Part shown: positions 36,544 to 45,738 of the stretch, one piece after another | Layout of the letters: the number at the start of each line of letters is the position of its first letter | Position numbering within the stretch: the stretch's first letter is position 1 | Position numbers and translations under genes: made by a program | DNA from: CAVVAL01 sp963742725 | GTDB lineage: Bacteria; Actinomycetota; Actinomycetes; Mycobacteriales; Cryptosporangiaceae | Reading direction: 5' to 3' | DNA length: 64,000 bases | NCBI GenBank assembly: GCA_963742725.1 | Contig: CAVUMX010000004.1 | Location: 434,001-498,000, forward strand | Notes under the pieces: generated by a model | Database searches by the model: none | What the model was told of the DNA's origin: nothing | What the model saw: only the letters and a program-made list of their open reading frames with translations

Positions 36544-39501
36544 ATGGTCGTTCGGTCCGCCAGCCCACCACCGGGCCTCGTCAGGCCTCGCCTGCTCGCC
36601 GAATTAGAGCCTGCCCACCGGTTGGGGCTGCTCATCGCGCCTGCCGGCGCCGGCAAGACCACACTGCTCGCCCAGTACGCCGCGGGGCATCCCGGTCCGG
36701 TCGCGTGGTACCGCGCCGACCCCCTGGACGCGGCCGCCGGCGTGGTCGAGCACCGCATCCACGCCGCGCTCGCCGATCTGGCGGGCCTGCCCCGCGCCTC
36801 CAGGTACGACCTGGACGAACTGCTCACCGCGCTGGCGCTCGTCCCCGACCCGAGTCTCGCCCTGCTCGTCGACAACCTCGACTGCCTGGACGGTTCCGCC
36901 GAGCGGACCCTCGAACGCCTGGCCCTCCACGCGCCGCCCGCGCTGCGGGTCCTGGGCGCCGGGCGGCGGATGCCGGCGGTGAACTTCGTCCGCCACGAGT
37001 TCTCGGACCGGCTGGCCGTCCTGGACGCGGATCAGTTCCGGTTCCGCACCTGGGAGGTCGAGCACCTGCTCCGCGACGTCTACCGGGAACCCTTGCCGCC
37101 GGAAGACATCGCTGTCCTGACCCGCCGCACCGGCGGCTGGGCGGCCGGCCTCCAGCTCTTCCACCTCTCGACGCGCGGCCGGACCCTGTCCGAGCGGCGG
37201 CGCGCGGTCGGCGCCCTGGACGGACGTTCGGCGCTGGCCCGCGCGTACCTGACCCGGACGGTCCTCGCCGACCTCCCCGCCGACGCCCGCGACTTCCTGA
37301 TCCGGACGAGCGCGCTCGACGTCCTGACCGGCGAACGCTGCGACCGGCTCCTCGGTACCACCGGCAGCGACCGCGTCCTCGAACAGCTGGAACGCCGCCA
37401 CGCGCTGCCGACCAGCAACGACGGCGGCCGCACGTACCACTACCACGAAGTGCTCCGCAGCCACCTCGTCGGAGGCCTCGTCGAGACGCTGGGAGAGGCC
37501 GAGGCACGCCGCTGGCACGGTCACGCCGCCGCGCTGCTGTCGGAGGAGGGCGCGTACGCGGAGGCGGTCCGCGCGTACGCCCGTGCCGGCGACTGGCCGG
37601 CGGTACGACGCCTGCTGAGCCGGGTCGGCGGCGCCGTCATCGAGGCGCCGAGCCAGCCCTGGGACGACGTCCTGCCGCCGTCGCTGCTGGCGGAGGACCC
37701 GTGGCTGATGCTGGCGGAGGCCCGCCGCAACTTCGGCGAGGGCCAGCTCCCGGCGGCGATCGACCGGTACCGGCGCGCGGAGTCGCTGTTCCTCGACACC
37801 GACGGCAAGGAGCGGTGCCGCCAGGAGCGGCGCGTCGCGGCCGTCTGGCTACCCGGCGACCAGCACGCCCGCGTGCACTGGACCGCGTGGCTGCGCGCCG
37901 CGACCCGCCGGCATCCGGCGCTCGTGGCGAGCGAAGCGGGCGGGCTGGCCGGGCCGTCCGGTGACCTGGTGCGGCTCGTGGCGAACGTCCTGAGCGGCGA
38001 CCTGATCGGTCAGCCCGTCCGGTCGCGCGCCGACCCGGGTGACACCGGCGTCGCGGCCGTCGGGTTGCGGCTGGTCCAGGCCGCGGTCGGGCTTGTCACC
38101 GGTACGGCGTCGAGCCCGTTCGAACTGGAGCACATCGCTGGCGAGGCGGAGGCCGCCGGCCTGGGCTGGTTCAGCCGGGTGGCCCGCGCGGCGGCCGCGC
38201 TCGGCGGTGGCTCCGATGCCGTCGAGGAGGCCGCCGCGGTCGCCGACGAGTGCGCGCGGGCCGAGGACCGGTGGGGCGACGCCGTCGCCAGCACGCTCAG
38301 CCAGCTCTGCGCGATCCCGCTCCGCCGGCTGGACCCCGCCCGGCTGTCGCGCCTCACGCAACTCGCCCGGGAACTGGACGCGGGTGTTCTGGAGGCATGG
38401 GCGCAGGCGTTCCTGGCGCTCGCCTCCGTCACCGACGGCCTCCCGGACGCCGAGCTGGAAACCCGCCGCGCGGAGAACATGGCCCGCCACGCGGGCGTGC
38501 CCGGCGCGCAGGTCGTCGCGCTGGCGGCCGCGGCGCTCCTGGACCCCGGGCGGCGCCGCGGGTTGCTCCGCGAGGCCCGGATCCTGGCCGGCGCGCTGGG
38601 GTGGCCGGCCACGCTCCTCGACCTGTGGACGGCCGACCAGCCCGTTCCGCAGCCGCACGTCCCGGCGCCGCGGGTCGTCGAGCGCGTCGCGCCGATCTCG
38701 GTGTGGTGCTTCGGCGGCTTCCGGATGGCGATCGGCAAGCAGCCGCTCGACCTGTCGCCCGTCCGTCCGCGGGCGCGCACCGCGCTGCACTTCCTCGCCC
38801 TGCGCGCCGGCCAGCCGGTGCACCGCGAGGCGCTGATCGAAGCCCTCTGGTCGGACCTGTCGCCCGAGGCGGCCACCCGGAACCTGCACGTGGCCATCTC
38901 CAGCCTGCGCGGCTACCTCGAACCCGAGCGCGAGCGCGGGAAGGCCCAGATGATCGTGCGGGCCGGCGAGGCGTACGCGCTGGCGTTGCCGTCCGGCGCC
39001 TACGCCGACACGGTGGCGTTCTCCGACGCCCTCGACCGGTGGCGGCAGGCCCGCATCGCCCGCGACGAGGGCGGCACGATCAGCGCCCTCCGCGAAGCCG
39101 TCGCGGCCTACGGCGGCGAGCTGCTGCCCGAGGACGGACCGGCCGAGTGGCTGCTGCACGACCGGGAGGTGTTCCGCCGCCAGGCCGCCAACGCGTCGTG
39201 CGCGCTCGCCACCGCCGAACTCGCCGACGGCAACCTCGACGAGGCGGCCGCTGTCGGCGAGCGGTGCGTGGCGATCGACCCGTACCACGACGCCGGCTGG
39301 AACGTCCTGCTCCAGGCGTATGTGCGCAGCGGCGAGCGGGCGGCCGCCGAACAGGCCCGCCGCCGGTACGCGGCCGTGCTCGCCTCGCTGGGACTCCCCG
39401 GCGAGGCGGTCGGCACCGCTGTCACTCTCGACCGAAGACCTCCAGCTCAGCAACGGCGACCCGACGGGTTGGCGTCGCACCGTAGGCCGTCCGCAGGGTG
39501 A
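36544..39501 (+). CDS. SARP/BTAD-type transcriptional regulator with N-terminal ATPase domain, likely eCIS activator
   Basis: 985 residues. An N-terminal MalT/STAND-like ATPase starts with Walker A IAPAGAGKTTLLAQYA (about 30-45) and LALLVDNLDCLDG as Walker B. A TPR-like middle follows, then at about 715 a winged-helix DNA-binding domain (VWCFGGFRMAIG..., LEALWSDLSPEAATRNLHVA region) and a bacterial transcriptional activation domain to about 960. This large regulator type flanks actinobacterial injection-system operons. Codon 21 is TTA (36604-36606), almost absent elsewhere, implying dependence on the bldA-type leucyl-tRNA. GAGGAG directly abuts the ATG. Its 3' end overlaps the convergent zinc-ribbon gene by 80 bases. 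Confidence 0.88.
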   Translation: MVVRSASPPPGLVRPRLLAELEPAHRLGLLIAPAGAGKTTLLAQYAAGHPGPVAWYRADPLDAAAGVVEHRIHAALADLAGLPRASRYDLDELLTALALVPDPSLALLVDNLDCLDGSAERTLERLALHAPPALRVLGAGRRMPAVNFVRHEFSDRLAVLDADQFRFRTWEVEHLLRDVYREPLPPEDIAVLTRRTGGWAAGLQLFHLSTRGRTLSERRRAVGALDGRSALARAYLTRTVLADLPADARDFLIRTSALDVLTGERCDRLLGTTGSDRVLEQLERRHALPTSNDGGRTYHYHEVLRSHLVGGLVETLGEAEARRWHGHAAALLSEEGAYAEAVRAYARAGDWPAVRRLLSRVGGAVIEAPSQPWDDVLPPSLLAEDPWLMLAEARRNFGEGQLPAAIDRYRRAESLFLDTDGKERCRQERRVAAVWLPGDQHARVHWTAWLRAATRRHPALVASEAGGLAGPSGDLVRLVANVLSGDLIGQPVRSRADPGDTGVAAVGLRLVQAAVGLVTGTASSPFELEHIAGEAEAAGLGWFSRVARAAAALGGGSDAVEEAAAVADECARAEDRWGDAVASTLSQLCAIPLRRLDPARLSRLTQLARELDAGVLEAWAQAFLALASVTDGLPDAELETRRAENMARHAGVPGAQVVALAAAALLDPGRRRGLLREARILAGALGWPATLLDLWTADQPVPQPHVPAPRVVERVAPISVWCFGGFRMAIGKQPLDLSPVRPRARTALHFLALRAGQPVHREALIEALWSDLSPEAATRNLHVAISSLRGYLEPERERGKAQMIVRAGEAYALALPSGAYADTVAFSDALDRWRQARIARDEGGTISALREAVAAYGGELLPEDGPAEWLLHDREVFRRQAANASCALATAELADGNLDEAAAVGERCVAIDPYHDAGWNVLLQAYVRSGERAAAEQARRRYAAVLASLGLPGEAVGTAVTLDRRPPAQQRRPDGLASHRRPSAG

Positions 39502-40723
39502 TGCGGATCTTCACGACCCTGGACTGACCGAACTGGAACGCCTGCTTGCCCGGCTCGTCACGCAGCTTGATGACCTTCGTGCTGACCTTGCCCACGTCGT
39601 CCGTGAACGCGATCTGGACCTCGCGCGGCCTGGCCTGCTCCAGGAACTGCTTCTTGTCGGCCGAGACGCCCGTGTAGATGACCAGGTCGACGACGCGGGT
39701 CGGGTCGGGCAGGTCGACCTCGATCCACTGGCCCTCGCCGCTGCCGGCCGGGGCGGGCGCCCAGTACTTGTTGCTGAAGGTGTCGACGACCTGGCCGGCC
39801 GCGGCGCCCTTCGCGGCGCTGGACGCGCGGACCGCGGTCGGCGTGACCGTTACGTGGTCGCGGATGCGGTCCTTGACCAGCTCCGAGGCGAGCCGGACGT
39901 ACGGGCGCCCGGGGAACGCGATGAGCAGGATCATCGCGGCCAGCATCAGGACGACGATCACCCGGCCGTGGATCCGGACCGGCTGGCGCACCTGGCGCCG
40001 GTACCCGGCCTCGTACCGCCGCCCGCGCAGCTTGTTCAGCAGCCGCCGCCACCAGGACGGCTGGGGGACGACCGCCGCCGTGAGCAGCGATGAGCCGCAA
40101 CGCCGGCAGAACTTCCGCGTCGGCTCGTTGCCCACGCCGCACTGGCCGCAGATCAGGTCGCCGGCATTGGGCGGCGGCTCGTCGGCGACCTCCTTCGGGC
40201 CGGTCGGGCGGCGGCGGATAGCCTCGCCGGGTTTGACCGGCCCGGCGCCCACGGTGGGCTTGACCGGTCCGGCGCCGGTCGTGGGTGTCACGGGGGCGGG
40301 CGTCACCGGTGCCGGGCTCACCGGGGTGGGCGAGACCGATGTGGGCTGGTCGGTGGGTGGGCTCGGCCAGATGTCGTCCGGGCTGGGCCACCGCTCCTCT
40401 GTCCGAGGCTCCGTCGTCTCGGTTCCCCGGGTCCCGTCCGCCCGGGTCGGCGTGGTCTGGTTCGGCGTGGTCTGGTTCGGCGTGGCTTGGGAGTTGATCG
40501 GCCGGGTCTCCGCCGGCCGGGTCTCTGCCGGGACGGTCGTGGACACGGCAGGTGTGACCGGCGGCGCGGGCGCGAGCGGCGTCACCGGCGGGGTCGGCGC
40601 GACGGGCGGCGCGGGTGGCTTCGGTGTGGCCGGCGTGCCGTCCCACTCCAGGAACGCGTTGCACTGCCCGCAGAAGCTGTCGCCCTCGCCGTTCTGCGCG
40701 CCGCACCGCTCACAGATGATCAA
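39422..40723 (-). CDS. Zinc-ribbon / transmembrane / discoidin-like protein of the injection-system operon
   Basis: 433 residues from TTG 40723, overlapping the stop of the tail protein gene. An N-terminal zinc ribbon (CERCGAQNGEGDSFCGQC), a long Pro/Thr-rich linker, a second zinc ribbon (CGQCGVGNEPTRKFCRRCG, about 205-225), one transmembrane helix (VIVVLMLAAMILLIAF, about 270) and a C-terminal F5/8-type discoidin/NPCBM-like beta domain (DTFSNKYWAPAP, IEVDLPDPTRVVDLVIYTG, ...) follow in order. The predicted topology is cytoplasmic zinc ribbons with an external glycan-binding-like domain. Coupled to baseplate genes, it is a candidate membrane receptor or anchor for the particle, comparable to the membrane protein reported for Streptomyces CIS. 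Confidence 0.8.
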   Translation of the reverse strand: MIICERCGAQNGEGDSFCGQCNAFLEWDGTPATPKPPAPPVAPTPPVTPLAPAPPVTPAVSTTVPAETRPAETRPINSQATPNQTTPNQTTPTRADGTRGTETTEPRTEERWPSPDDIWPSPPTDQPTSVSPTPVSPAPVTPAPVTPTTGAGPVKPTVGAGPVKPGEAIRRRPTGPKEVADEPPPNAGDLICGQCGVGNEPTRKFCRRCGSSLLTAAVVPQPSWWRRLLNKLRGRRYEAGYRRQVRQPVRIHGRVIVVLMLAAMILLIAFPGRPYVRLASELVKDRIRDHVTVTPTAVRASSAAKGAAAGQVVDTFSNKYWAPAPAGSGEGQWIEVDLPDPTRVVDLVIYTGVSADKKQFLEQARPREVQIAFTDDVGKVSTKVIKLRDEPGKQAFQFGQSRVVKIRITLRTAYGATPTRRVAVAELEVFGRE

Positions 40724-41265
40724 TTGGCGTCTCCCACGATCTCGATGGTGTGCGGCAGGTGGGCCGGCTTGATCTCGGCGACGAGCGCGTCGATCCGCCG
40801 GGTGTCGACGGTGGCCGGGTCGGCGAGACGGATCCGGATGTGCAGGCGCGGCGTGGTCGATCCGGGCAGGGCGCCGCCGGACTGTGCGGAGTGGACGCAG
40901 CCGCCGCTCTCCTCGACGTCGACCTGGCCGCCGGTGACGACGCCGATGTGGCCGGCCAGGCCCGTCGCCGTGCCACGCCCCCGGTGCAGGGAGACGGCGT
41001 GGGCGATGAGTTCGCGGCGCTGCGGGACGGTCCAGCCCTCGTCGAGCGTGAGGGCGACCCAGTCCGCGAGCCAGTCGAGGAAGTCGGGCGGGGCGAGCCA
41101 CGGGTCGAGGTAGGAGTCGAGGCAGTCCAGGACGGAGAAGACCGGCGCGAGGACCTCGTCCAGGGCGCCGACGAACCGCTGGGCGAACTCGTCCTCCTGG
41201 TACAGGGCGGGCAGTCGCTCGCCGATCGGGTGGGGCGTGGCCAGCCCCGGCACCGTCGCTCTCAT
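40720..41265 (-). CDS. Phage tail protein (P2 gpI-like), eCIS baseplate component
   Basis: 181 residues from ATG 41265. The opening GERLPALYQEDEFAQRFVGALDEVLAPVFSVLDCLDSYLDP matches the tail protein I-type family of eCIS and phage baseplates (core: LPALYQEDEFAQRFVGALDE), with WLADWVALTLDEGW later. It joins the gp6-like baseplate wedge. Both ends overlap neighbours by 4 bases, consistent with stoichiometric translation. Confidence 0.88.
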   Translation of the reverse strand: MRATVPGLATPHPIGERLPALYQEDEFAQRFVGALDEVLAPVFSVLDCLDSYLDPWLAPPDFLDWLADWVALTLDEGWTVPQRRELIAHAVSLHRGRGTATGLAGHIGVVTGGQVDVEESGGCVHSAQSGGALPGSTTPRLHIRIRLADPATVDTRRIDALVAEIKPAHLPHTIEIVGDAN

Positions 41266-43202
41266 GCGCTCACCCGGACCTGGTGCTCGTAGGAGAAGAC
41301 GAGTGCGTTGGCGGGCACGTCGACGCGCTGTTCGGGGCCGCCACGCTCGCCGGTGATCGGGTCGGCGCCGAACAGCCGCACCTCGTCCACCAGTTCGACG
41401 CCGGAGATGCCCTGGAGCACCGCGAAGATCTCGCCGGACTGGACCGGGCGCCCGAACGGCCAGCCGGTGCCGTCCGGGCCGCCGACCAGCGGGTTCAGGT
41501 ACCGGTTCAGGGCGTCGAGCGCGCGGTCCTGGACGGCGCCGACGACGGTCCGCCGCTTGGCGGTGAGCTTCACGACGACCGTCACGCCCTGGTAGAACGG
41601 CGGCTCCACGACCACGCGGGCGCCGACGCAGCGGCGGGCGTCCAGGTGCCGGCTGATGGCGCCGAGCGTCGCTTCGGACGGGACCAGGTCGGCGAAGCGC
41701 ATCTGCGCGGACTCGTCCAGCTCGGCCGCCGGGACGACCAGCACGCGGATGCCGGCGGCCGGGTCCTCGTCGGCGGCGACGCACCGCACGCGGGCGACGT
41801 CCGGGGCGGCTTCGCGGGCGAGCTGCTCGTAGTCCTCGGCGGTGACCGCGCGGTCGCGGGTGCGCAGGGCGAGCGGGCCCCGCACGGCGGCCTCGTCCAC
41901 GGATTCGCCGTCGACACCGCCGGTGGCCGCGCGCTGGTTCTCGACGCGGCTGACGAACGGCACCGGCTCGCGCTGCACCTTGAGCAGGCCGCGGGCCACG
42001 TTGCCGCGCCGGCCGCCGCCCGTCCGGTACGCGGGGATGCGGATCGCGGCGGCCTTCGGCGGCACGGCGCCGTGCTGGCGCAGCGTCCCGTCCGGTTCGC
42101 GGACGGCCGGGCCGAACACGACCTCGCCGGCCACCCAGTCGAGCTGGAAGTGCCGGTCGTCCGGGGCGGAGTGGGCGAACGTCTCGACGGCGCGCCACTC
42201 GTCCCAGCCCTGGCCGCCGGAGATCTCCAGGACGGGCGGTTCCTCGGTGGGGACGACCGGCCGGTGCCGCAGCCCGAACCGCTGCCCGGCCACGCCCTCG
42301 GACAGCCCGACCGTCTCGTCGCGGATGACCTCCGCGTGGACGGCCTCGACGGTGCCGCCGATCGTGCTCGCCTCGGCCGCCCGGATCCGTGGCGACGCGC
42401 TGTAGAACGGCTGCCCGGCCGCCGGGTGCACGACCCGGCACCGCAGCCAGCCCGCGCGGCGCCGGCCCAGGATCGACGCGGCGTGCGCGGCCGGCACGTG
42501 GAGGATGACGTCGCCGGGCCGGTTGAGGCCGCCGGTCCCGTCCTCGTCGACCTGGCACGCGACCCAGCCGGCTTCCGTCCACGCCTCCCACACCAGCGGC
42601 GGGTCGCGCGGGTCGACGCCGACGCCCTCGACCTCGCAGTCGAGCCGGAGCAGCACCGCGCACGACGGCACGGCCTCGGTCAGCCCGAACAGGACCGCGT
42701 CGTCCGGCGCCGGACGGGCGGAGAAGCACGCGAGGTGGTCGGCGGAGAGGGCGTCCGTGCGGTCGACCGGCTCGGCGCCGGCGGCGACCGTCATGACCCG
42801 GTCGAGCGAGCACGGGACGATCGGCAGCTCCCGCGCGACCGTGAACACGACCGGTTCCTCGGCGTCGGTCCGTACGGTCGCGACCTGGGTGTCCAGCGGG
42901 ATCCGGACGACGTCCGCCTGCGCCGCCGACAGCCAGAACGTCAGGTCGACATGGGCGGCCGTGGGCGGGAACAGCCGGACGCCGAGCAGGTCGAGGTAGC
43001 GCAGGTAGTTCGCCGCCGGGACCCGGTTGAGCCGGTACAGGAGCTGGTCGACCATCGACGCGAACGTCTCGATCAGCGTGACGCCCGGGTCGGACACGTT
43101 GTGGTCCGTCCACTCCGGACAGCGCTGCTGGACCAGTCGCTTCGCGTCGTCGACCAGGTCCTGGAACCGGCGGTCGTCGAGGTTCGGGGTGGGGAGCGGC
43201 AT
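41262..43202 (-). CDS. Baseplate assembly protein (gpJ/gp6-like; Afp11-type)
   Basis: 646 residues from ATG 43202. The N-terminus PNLDDRRFQDLVDDAKRLVQQRCPEWTDHNVSDPGVTLIE and MVDQLLYRLNRVPA are signatures of the putative baseplate assembly family of eCIS and myophages (core: CPEWTDHNVSDPGVTLIE). It forms the baseplate wedge that triggers contraction. Overlaps gp25 (ATGA) and the tail protein I gene. Length is usual for actinobacterial versions. Confidence 0.92.
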   Translation of the reverse strand: MPLPTPNLDDRRFQDLVDDAKRLVQQRCPEWTDHNVSDPGVTLIETFASMVDQLLYRLNRVPAANYLRYLDLLGVRLFPPTAAHVDLTFWLSAAQADVVRIPLDTQVATVRTDAEEPVVFTVARELPIVPCSLDRVMTVAAGAEPVDRTDALSADHLACFSARPAPDDAVLFGLTEAVPSCAVLLRLDCEVEGVGVDPRDPPLVWEAWTEAGWVACQVDEDGTGGLNRPGDVILHVPAAHAASILGRRRAGWLRCRVVHPAAGQPFYSASPRIRAAEASTIGGTVEAVHAEVIRDETVGLSEGVAGQRFGLRHRPVVPTEEPPVLEISGGQGWDEWRAVETFAHSAPDDRHFQLDWVAGEVVFGPAVREPDGTLRQHGAVPPKAAAIRIPAYRTGGGRRGNVARGLLKVQREPVPFVSRVENQRAATGGVDGESVDEAAVRGPLALRTRDRAVTAEDYEQLAREAAPDVARVRCVAADEDPAAGIRVLVVPAAELDESAQMRFADLVPSEATLGAISRHLDARRCVGARVVVEPPFYQGVTVVVKLTAKRRTVVGAVQDRALDALNRYLNPLVGGPDGTGWPFGRPVQSGEIFAVLQGISGVELVDEVRLFGADPITGERGGPEQRVDVPANALVFSYEHQVRVSA

Positions 43203-43615
43203 CAGGCACCAGCCTCGGTTTCGTGCGAGGGAATGACGTAGAACGGGAACACGAGGTTGCGCGGGTCGTTGCCGCCCCGCACGCGGTACCGGATGTCGAT
43301 CAGCAGCGTGCCCGTCTCGGCCTGGCCGAAGTCGACCTGGACGTCCTCGAGGGTGACGCGCGGCTCCCAGCGCTCCAGCGAGATCCGTACCTCGTACGCG
43401 ATCTGGCCGGCGGTCCCGGCGTCGGCGGGGGCGAACACGAAGTCGTGGATCGCGCAGCCGAACTCCGGGCGCATCGGCCGCTCGCCCGGCGCGGTGCCGA
43501 GGATCAGCTGGATGCTCTCGACGATCTCCCGGTCGCCGCTGACCAGCGCGATGCCGGCCGTGGCGTCCGTCCGCATCGGGAACGCCCACCCTGATCCGAC
43601 GAACTGTCCAGACAT
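43202..43615 (-). CDS. gp25-like baseplate wedge protein (Afp9-type)
   Basis: 137 residues. GPW/gp25 family: GDREIVESIQLILGTAPGERPMRPEFGC contains the conserved EPR-like loop (here PGERPMRPEFG) that starts sheath polymerisation. It links baseplate to sheath in contractile tails. One base separates it from the PAAR gene, and it overlaps the wedge protein gene. Confidence 0.93.
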   Translation of the reverse strand: MSGQFVGSGWAFPMRTDATAGIALVSGDREIVESIQLILGTAPGERPMRPEFGCAIHDFVFAPADAGTAGQIAYEVRISLERWEPRVTLEDVQVDFGQAETGTLLIDIRYRVRGGNDPRNLVFPFYVIPSHETEAGA

Positions 43616-43616
43616 C

Positions 43617-43901
43617 TCACCCTCCGATCAGGACGGTGGGGCAGCCAGGCGGGATGATCGGCGCCCCGCACGAGGCCATGTCGCCGACCCGGGCCGCCGG
43701 CTGACCGCCGATCAGGACGGTCGGGCAGCCCGGCGGCAGGATCGGCGTCGGCGGGTGCGGCGGTGGCGGCGGGAACGAGCAGGTGTGCATCGTGCCGACG
43801 GTGGCCGCCGGCATCCCGCCGATCAGGACCGTGGGCACGCCGGGGCCGGCGATCACCCCCGGGTGGCCGCTCATGTCGCCGACGCGTGCTGCTGGGGGCA
43901 T
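43617..43901 (-). CDS. PAAR-repeat spike tip protein (Afp10-type)
   Basis: 94 residues with three PAAR-like motifs: MPPAARVGDMSGHPG, GGMPAATVGTMHTC and GGQPAARVGDMASCG, together with repeated CPTVLIGG/VPTVLIGG strands. PAAR proteins form the sharp metal-bound cone on the VgrG spike. It is a bare tip with no toxin extension, so cargo is probably carried inside the tube instead. Confidence 0.93.
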   Translation of the reverse strand: MPPAARVGDMSGHPGVIAGPGVPTVLIGGMPAATVGTMHTCSFPPPPPHPPTPILPPGCPTVLIGGQPAARVGDMASCGAPIIPPGCPTVLIGG

Positions 43902-43902
43902 G

Positions 43903-45738
43903 TCAGTTGATCCTCACGATGCCGCCGCGGACGGTGACGCTGCCGCTGGCGGTGAGCTCGGCCGCCGCGTCGCCGGTGACCTTGGCCTGGGCGCCCTTGA
44001 GGGTGGCCTCGGCGTTACCGGTGAGGGACAGCTTGGCGTTGGCGGTGACGGTCACGTCGCTGTCGGAGGTGATCGTCACCTTCTGGCCCTTCATCTCCAG
44101 GGCGCCGGTGCCGGCGTCCACCTTGATGCCGTTCTTCGCCTCGATCGTGATCGAGCCGTCGCTGTGCAGCGTGACCTTGGTGTCCTTCTGGTTGAGCGTG
44201 AGCAGGTGCTTCTTGTCGCCGGTGGACAGCTCGACCCCGTTGGCGCCGTTGGCGGACTCGGTGAAGTCGAGCCGGTGCCCGGTGCGGGACACGAAGAAGC
44301 GGCCGTTGACCTGCCCGCTGCTGCCGTCCACCGGGTCGACGGGAGTCTTCGGTGGCTTGTCGGTGCCGTTGTGGATCCCGCCGAGGACGTACGGCGCGTC
44401 GAAGTCGCCCTGCTCGAAGCCGACCAGCACCTCGTCGCCGACCTCGGGAAGGATCAGCGTGCCGCGGTCCTTGCCGCCGCCGATCTGGACGGTCCTCGCC
44501 CAGCCGCTCGTGTAGTCCTTGGCGAGCCACGGGAACGTGAGGCGGGCACGGCCCAGCTTCTCCGGGTCCTTCACGTCGCTGACGATGGCCGGGACGAGCC
44601 CGGTCATGAGCTGGCGGCGCTTCGGGCCGCCGGTCGCCAGCCCGTACAGCGACCGCTCCTGGCGCCCGCTGGCGACGAACGACGTCGTGTACCCGGCGTC
44701 CTGGGAGAACAGGTGCCGCGTGCTGGTCAGCGTGTACTTGCCCTCGAACGGCTTGCCGACGTTCGCCAGCGCGACGGCCGTCCCGGCGCGGAGCTTGGGG
44801 TTGCCCTTGGCGACGCCCTCGATCTCCGCGAACGCGCCGGCCAGCTGGGACGCCAGCGCGCGGGCGGCGGTGCTGGCGGCCTGCTGGCTCCGGTACGGGA
44901 CGTCGGTCGCGACGAAGTCCGGGCTGGCGAACTTCTGGGCGAGCTGCTTCGGCTGGACGCCCGGCAGCTCGGTGGCCGCCGCCTCAGCCGGCGCGGTCGC
45001 GCTCACCTCCTGCTTGCGCAGGAAGTCCCAGCCGCGGACCTCGACCTGCGGCACCTGCTCGGCGGCCGTGATCCCGGCGCGCAGCGACGACAGGTTCTTG
45101 CCCGCCTCCAGGACGAGCGGGTTCTGGAGCGCGTTCGCGTTGGAGGCCGGCGCCGCGCTGGGCGGCTTCGGGACGGTGAAGTCGAGCTTGCCGTCGACGA
45201 CCGCGATCTCGGCGCCGGCCATGTCGGCCAGGCGGGACAGGAAGTCCCAGTCGCTGACGTTCTCCTGGCTCAGCTCGGTGTTGGGGGTGCCGGCGATGCC
45301 GGCGGCGTTGTCGATCGTCCCGGTCTGGAGGCCGGCGCGCTGGACGACCTTGCGGACGATGTCCGCGACCGTCATGTCGGCGAACGCTGTGACCCGCCGG
45401 CCCCGGAACAGCCGGTGGGCGTGGTCGAAGCCGCGGACCTCGGTGACGCTGCCGTTGCGGTCCAGCTCGGCCTCGATGGCCGTCACCTCGCCGGACAGCA
45501 GCAGCTCGGGGGAGCCGCCGTCGCTGGTCTGGATCGACAGCTTCACCTTCGCGCCGATCGTGAACTTGCCCTTCTCCAGGACGATCCGGGCCGGGTCGCG
45601 GAACCGCAGCACGAACAGGTCCGGCAGGTTGCGGCTGTCGTCGAGGTAGGCGTGGTTCAGCAGGATCGCCACGTCCGCCGGGAGCGGCGACCCCTCCACC
45701 TCGACCAGCAGCGAGCTGGCGAACCCCTGGTTAGGCAT
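43903..45738 (-). CDS. VgrG-like spike protein (gp27-gp5 fusion; Afp8-type)
   Basis: 611 residues. The N-terminal gp27-like hub (to about 370) includes ERSLYGLATGG, the OB-fold gp5-like segment begins at LMTGLVPAIVSDVKDPEKLGRARLTFPWL, with the hallmark DRGTLILPEVGDEVLVGFEQGDFDAPYVLGG. A C-terminal beta-helix stretch of short repeats (TIEAKNGIKVDAG, TLKGAQAKVTGDA) builds the needle. No extra effector domain. Overlaps the LysM gene by 8 bases; one base from PAAR. Confidence 0.95.
   Translation of the reverse strand: MPNQGFASSLLVEVEGSPLPADVAILLNHAYLDDSRNLPDLFVLRFRDPARIVLEKGKFTIGAKVKLSIQTSDGGSPELLLSGEVTAIEAELDRNGSVTEVRGFDHAHRLFRGRRVTAFADMTVADIVRKVVQRAGLQTGTIDNAAGIAGTPNTELSQENVSDWDFLSRLADMAGAEIAVVDGKLDFTVPKPPSAAPASNANALQNPLVLEAGKNLSSLRAGITAAEQVPQVEVRGWDFLRKQEVSATAPAEAAATELPGVQPKQLAQKFASPDFVATDVPYRSQQAASTAARALASQLAGAFAEIEGVAKGNPKLRAGTAVALANVGKPFEGKYTLTSTRHLFSQDAGYTTSFVASGRQERSLYGLATGGPKRRQLMTGLVPAIVSDVKDPEKLGRARLTFPWLAKDYTSGWARTVQIGGGKDRGTLILPEVGDEVLVGFEQGDFDAPYVLGGIHNGTDKPPKTPVDPVDGSSGQVNGRFFVSRTGHRLDFTESANGANGVELSTGDKKHLLTLNQKDTKVTLHSDGSITIEAKNGIKVDAGTGALEMKGQKVTITSDSDVTVTANAKLSLTGNAEATLKGAQAKVTGDAAAELTASGSVTVRGGIVRIN

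Noticed and set aside
41283..43241. A 652-codon frame antisense to the baseplate wedge gene
   Set aside because: The minus strand encodes the gp6-like protein with recognised signatures and coupled start/stop codons; the antisense frame is a composition artefact.
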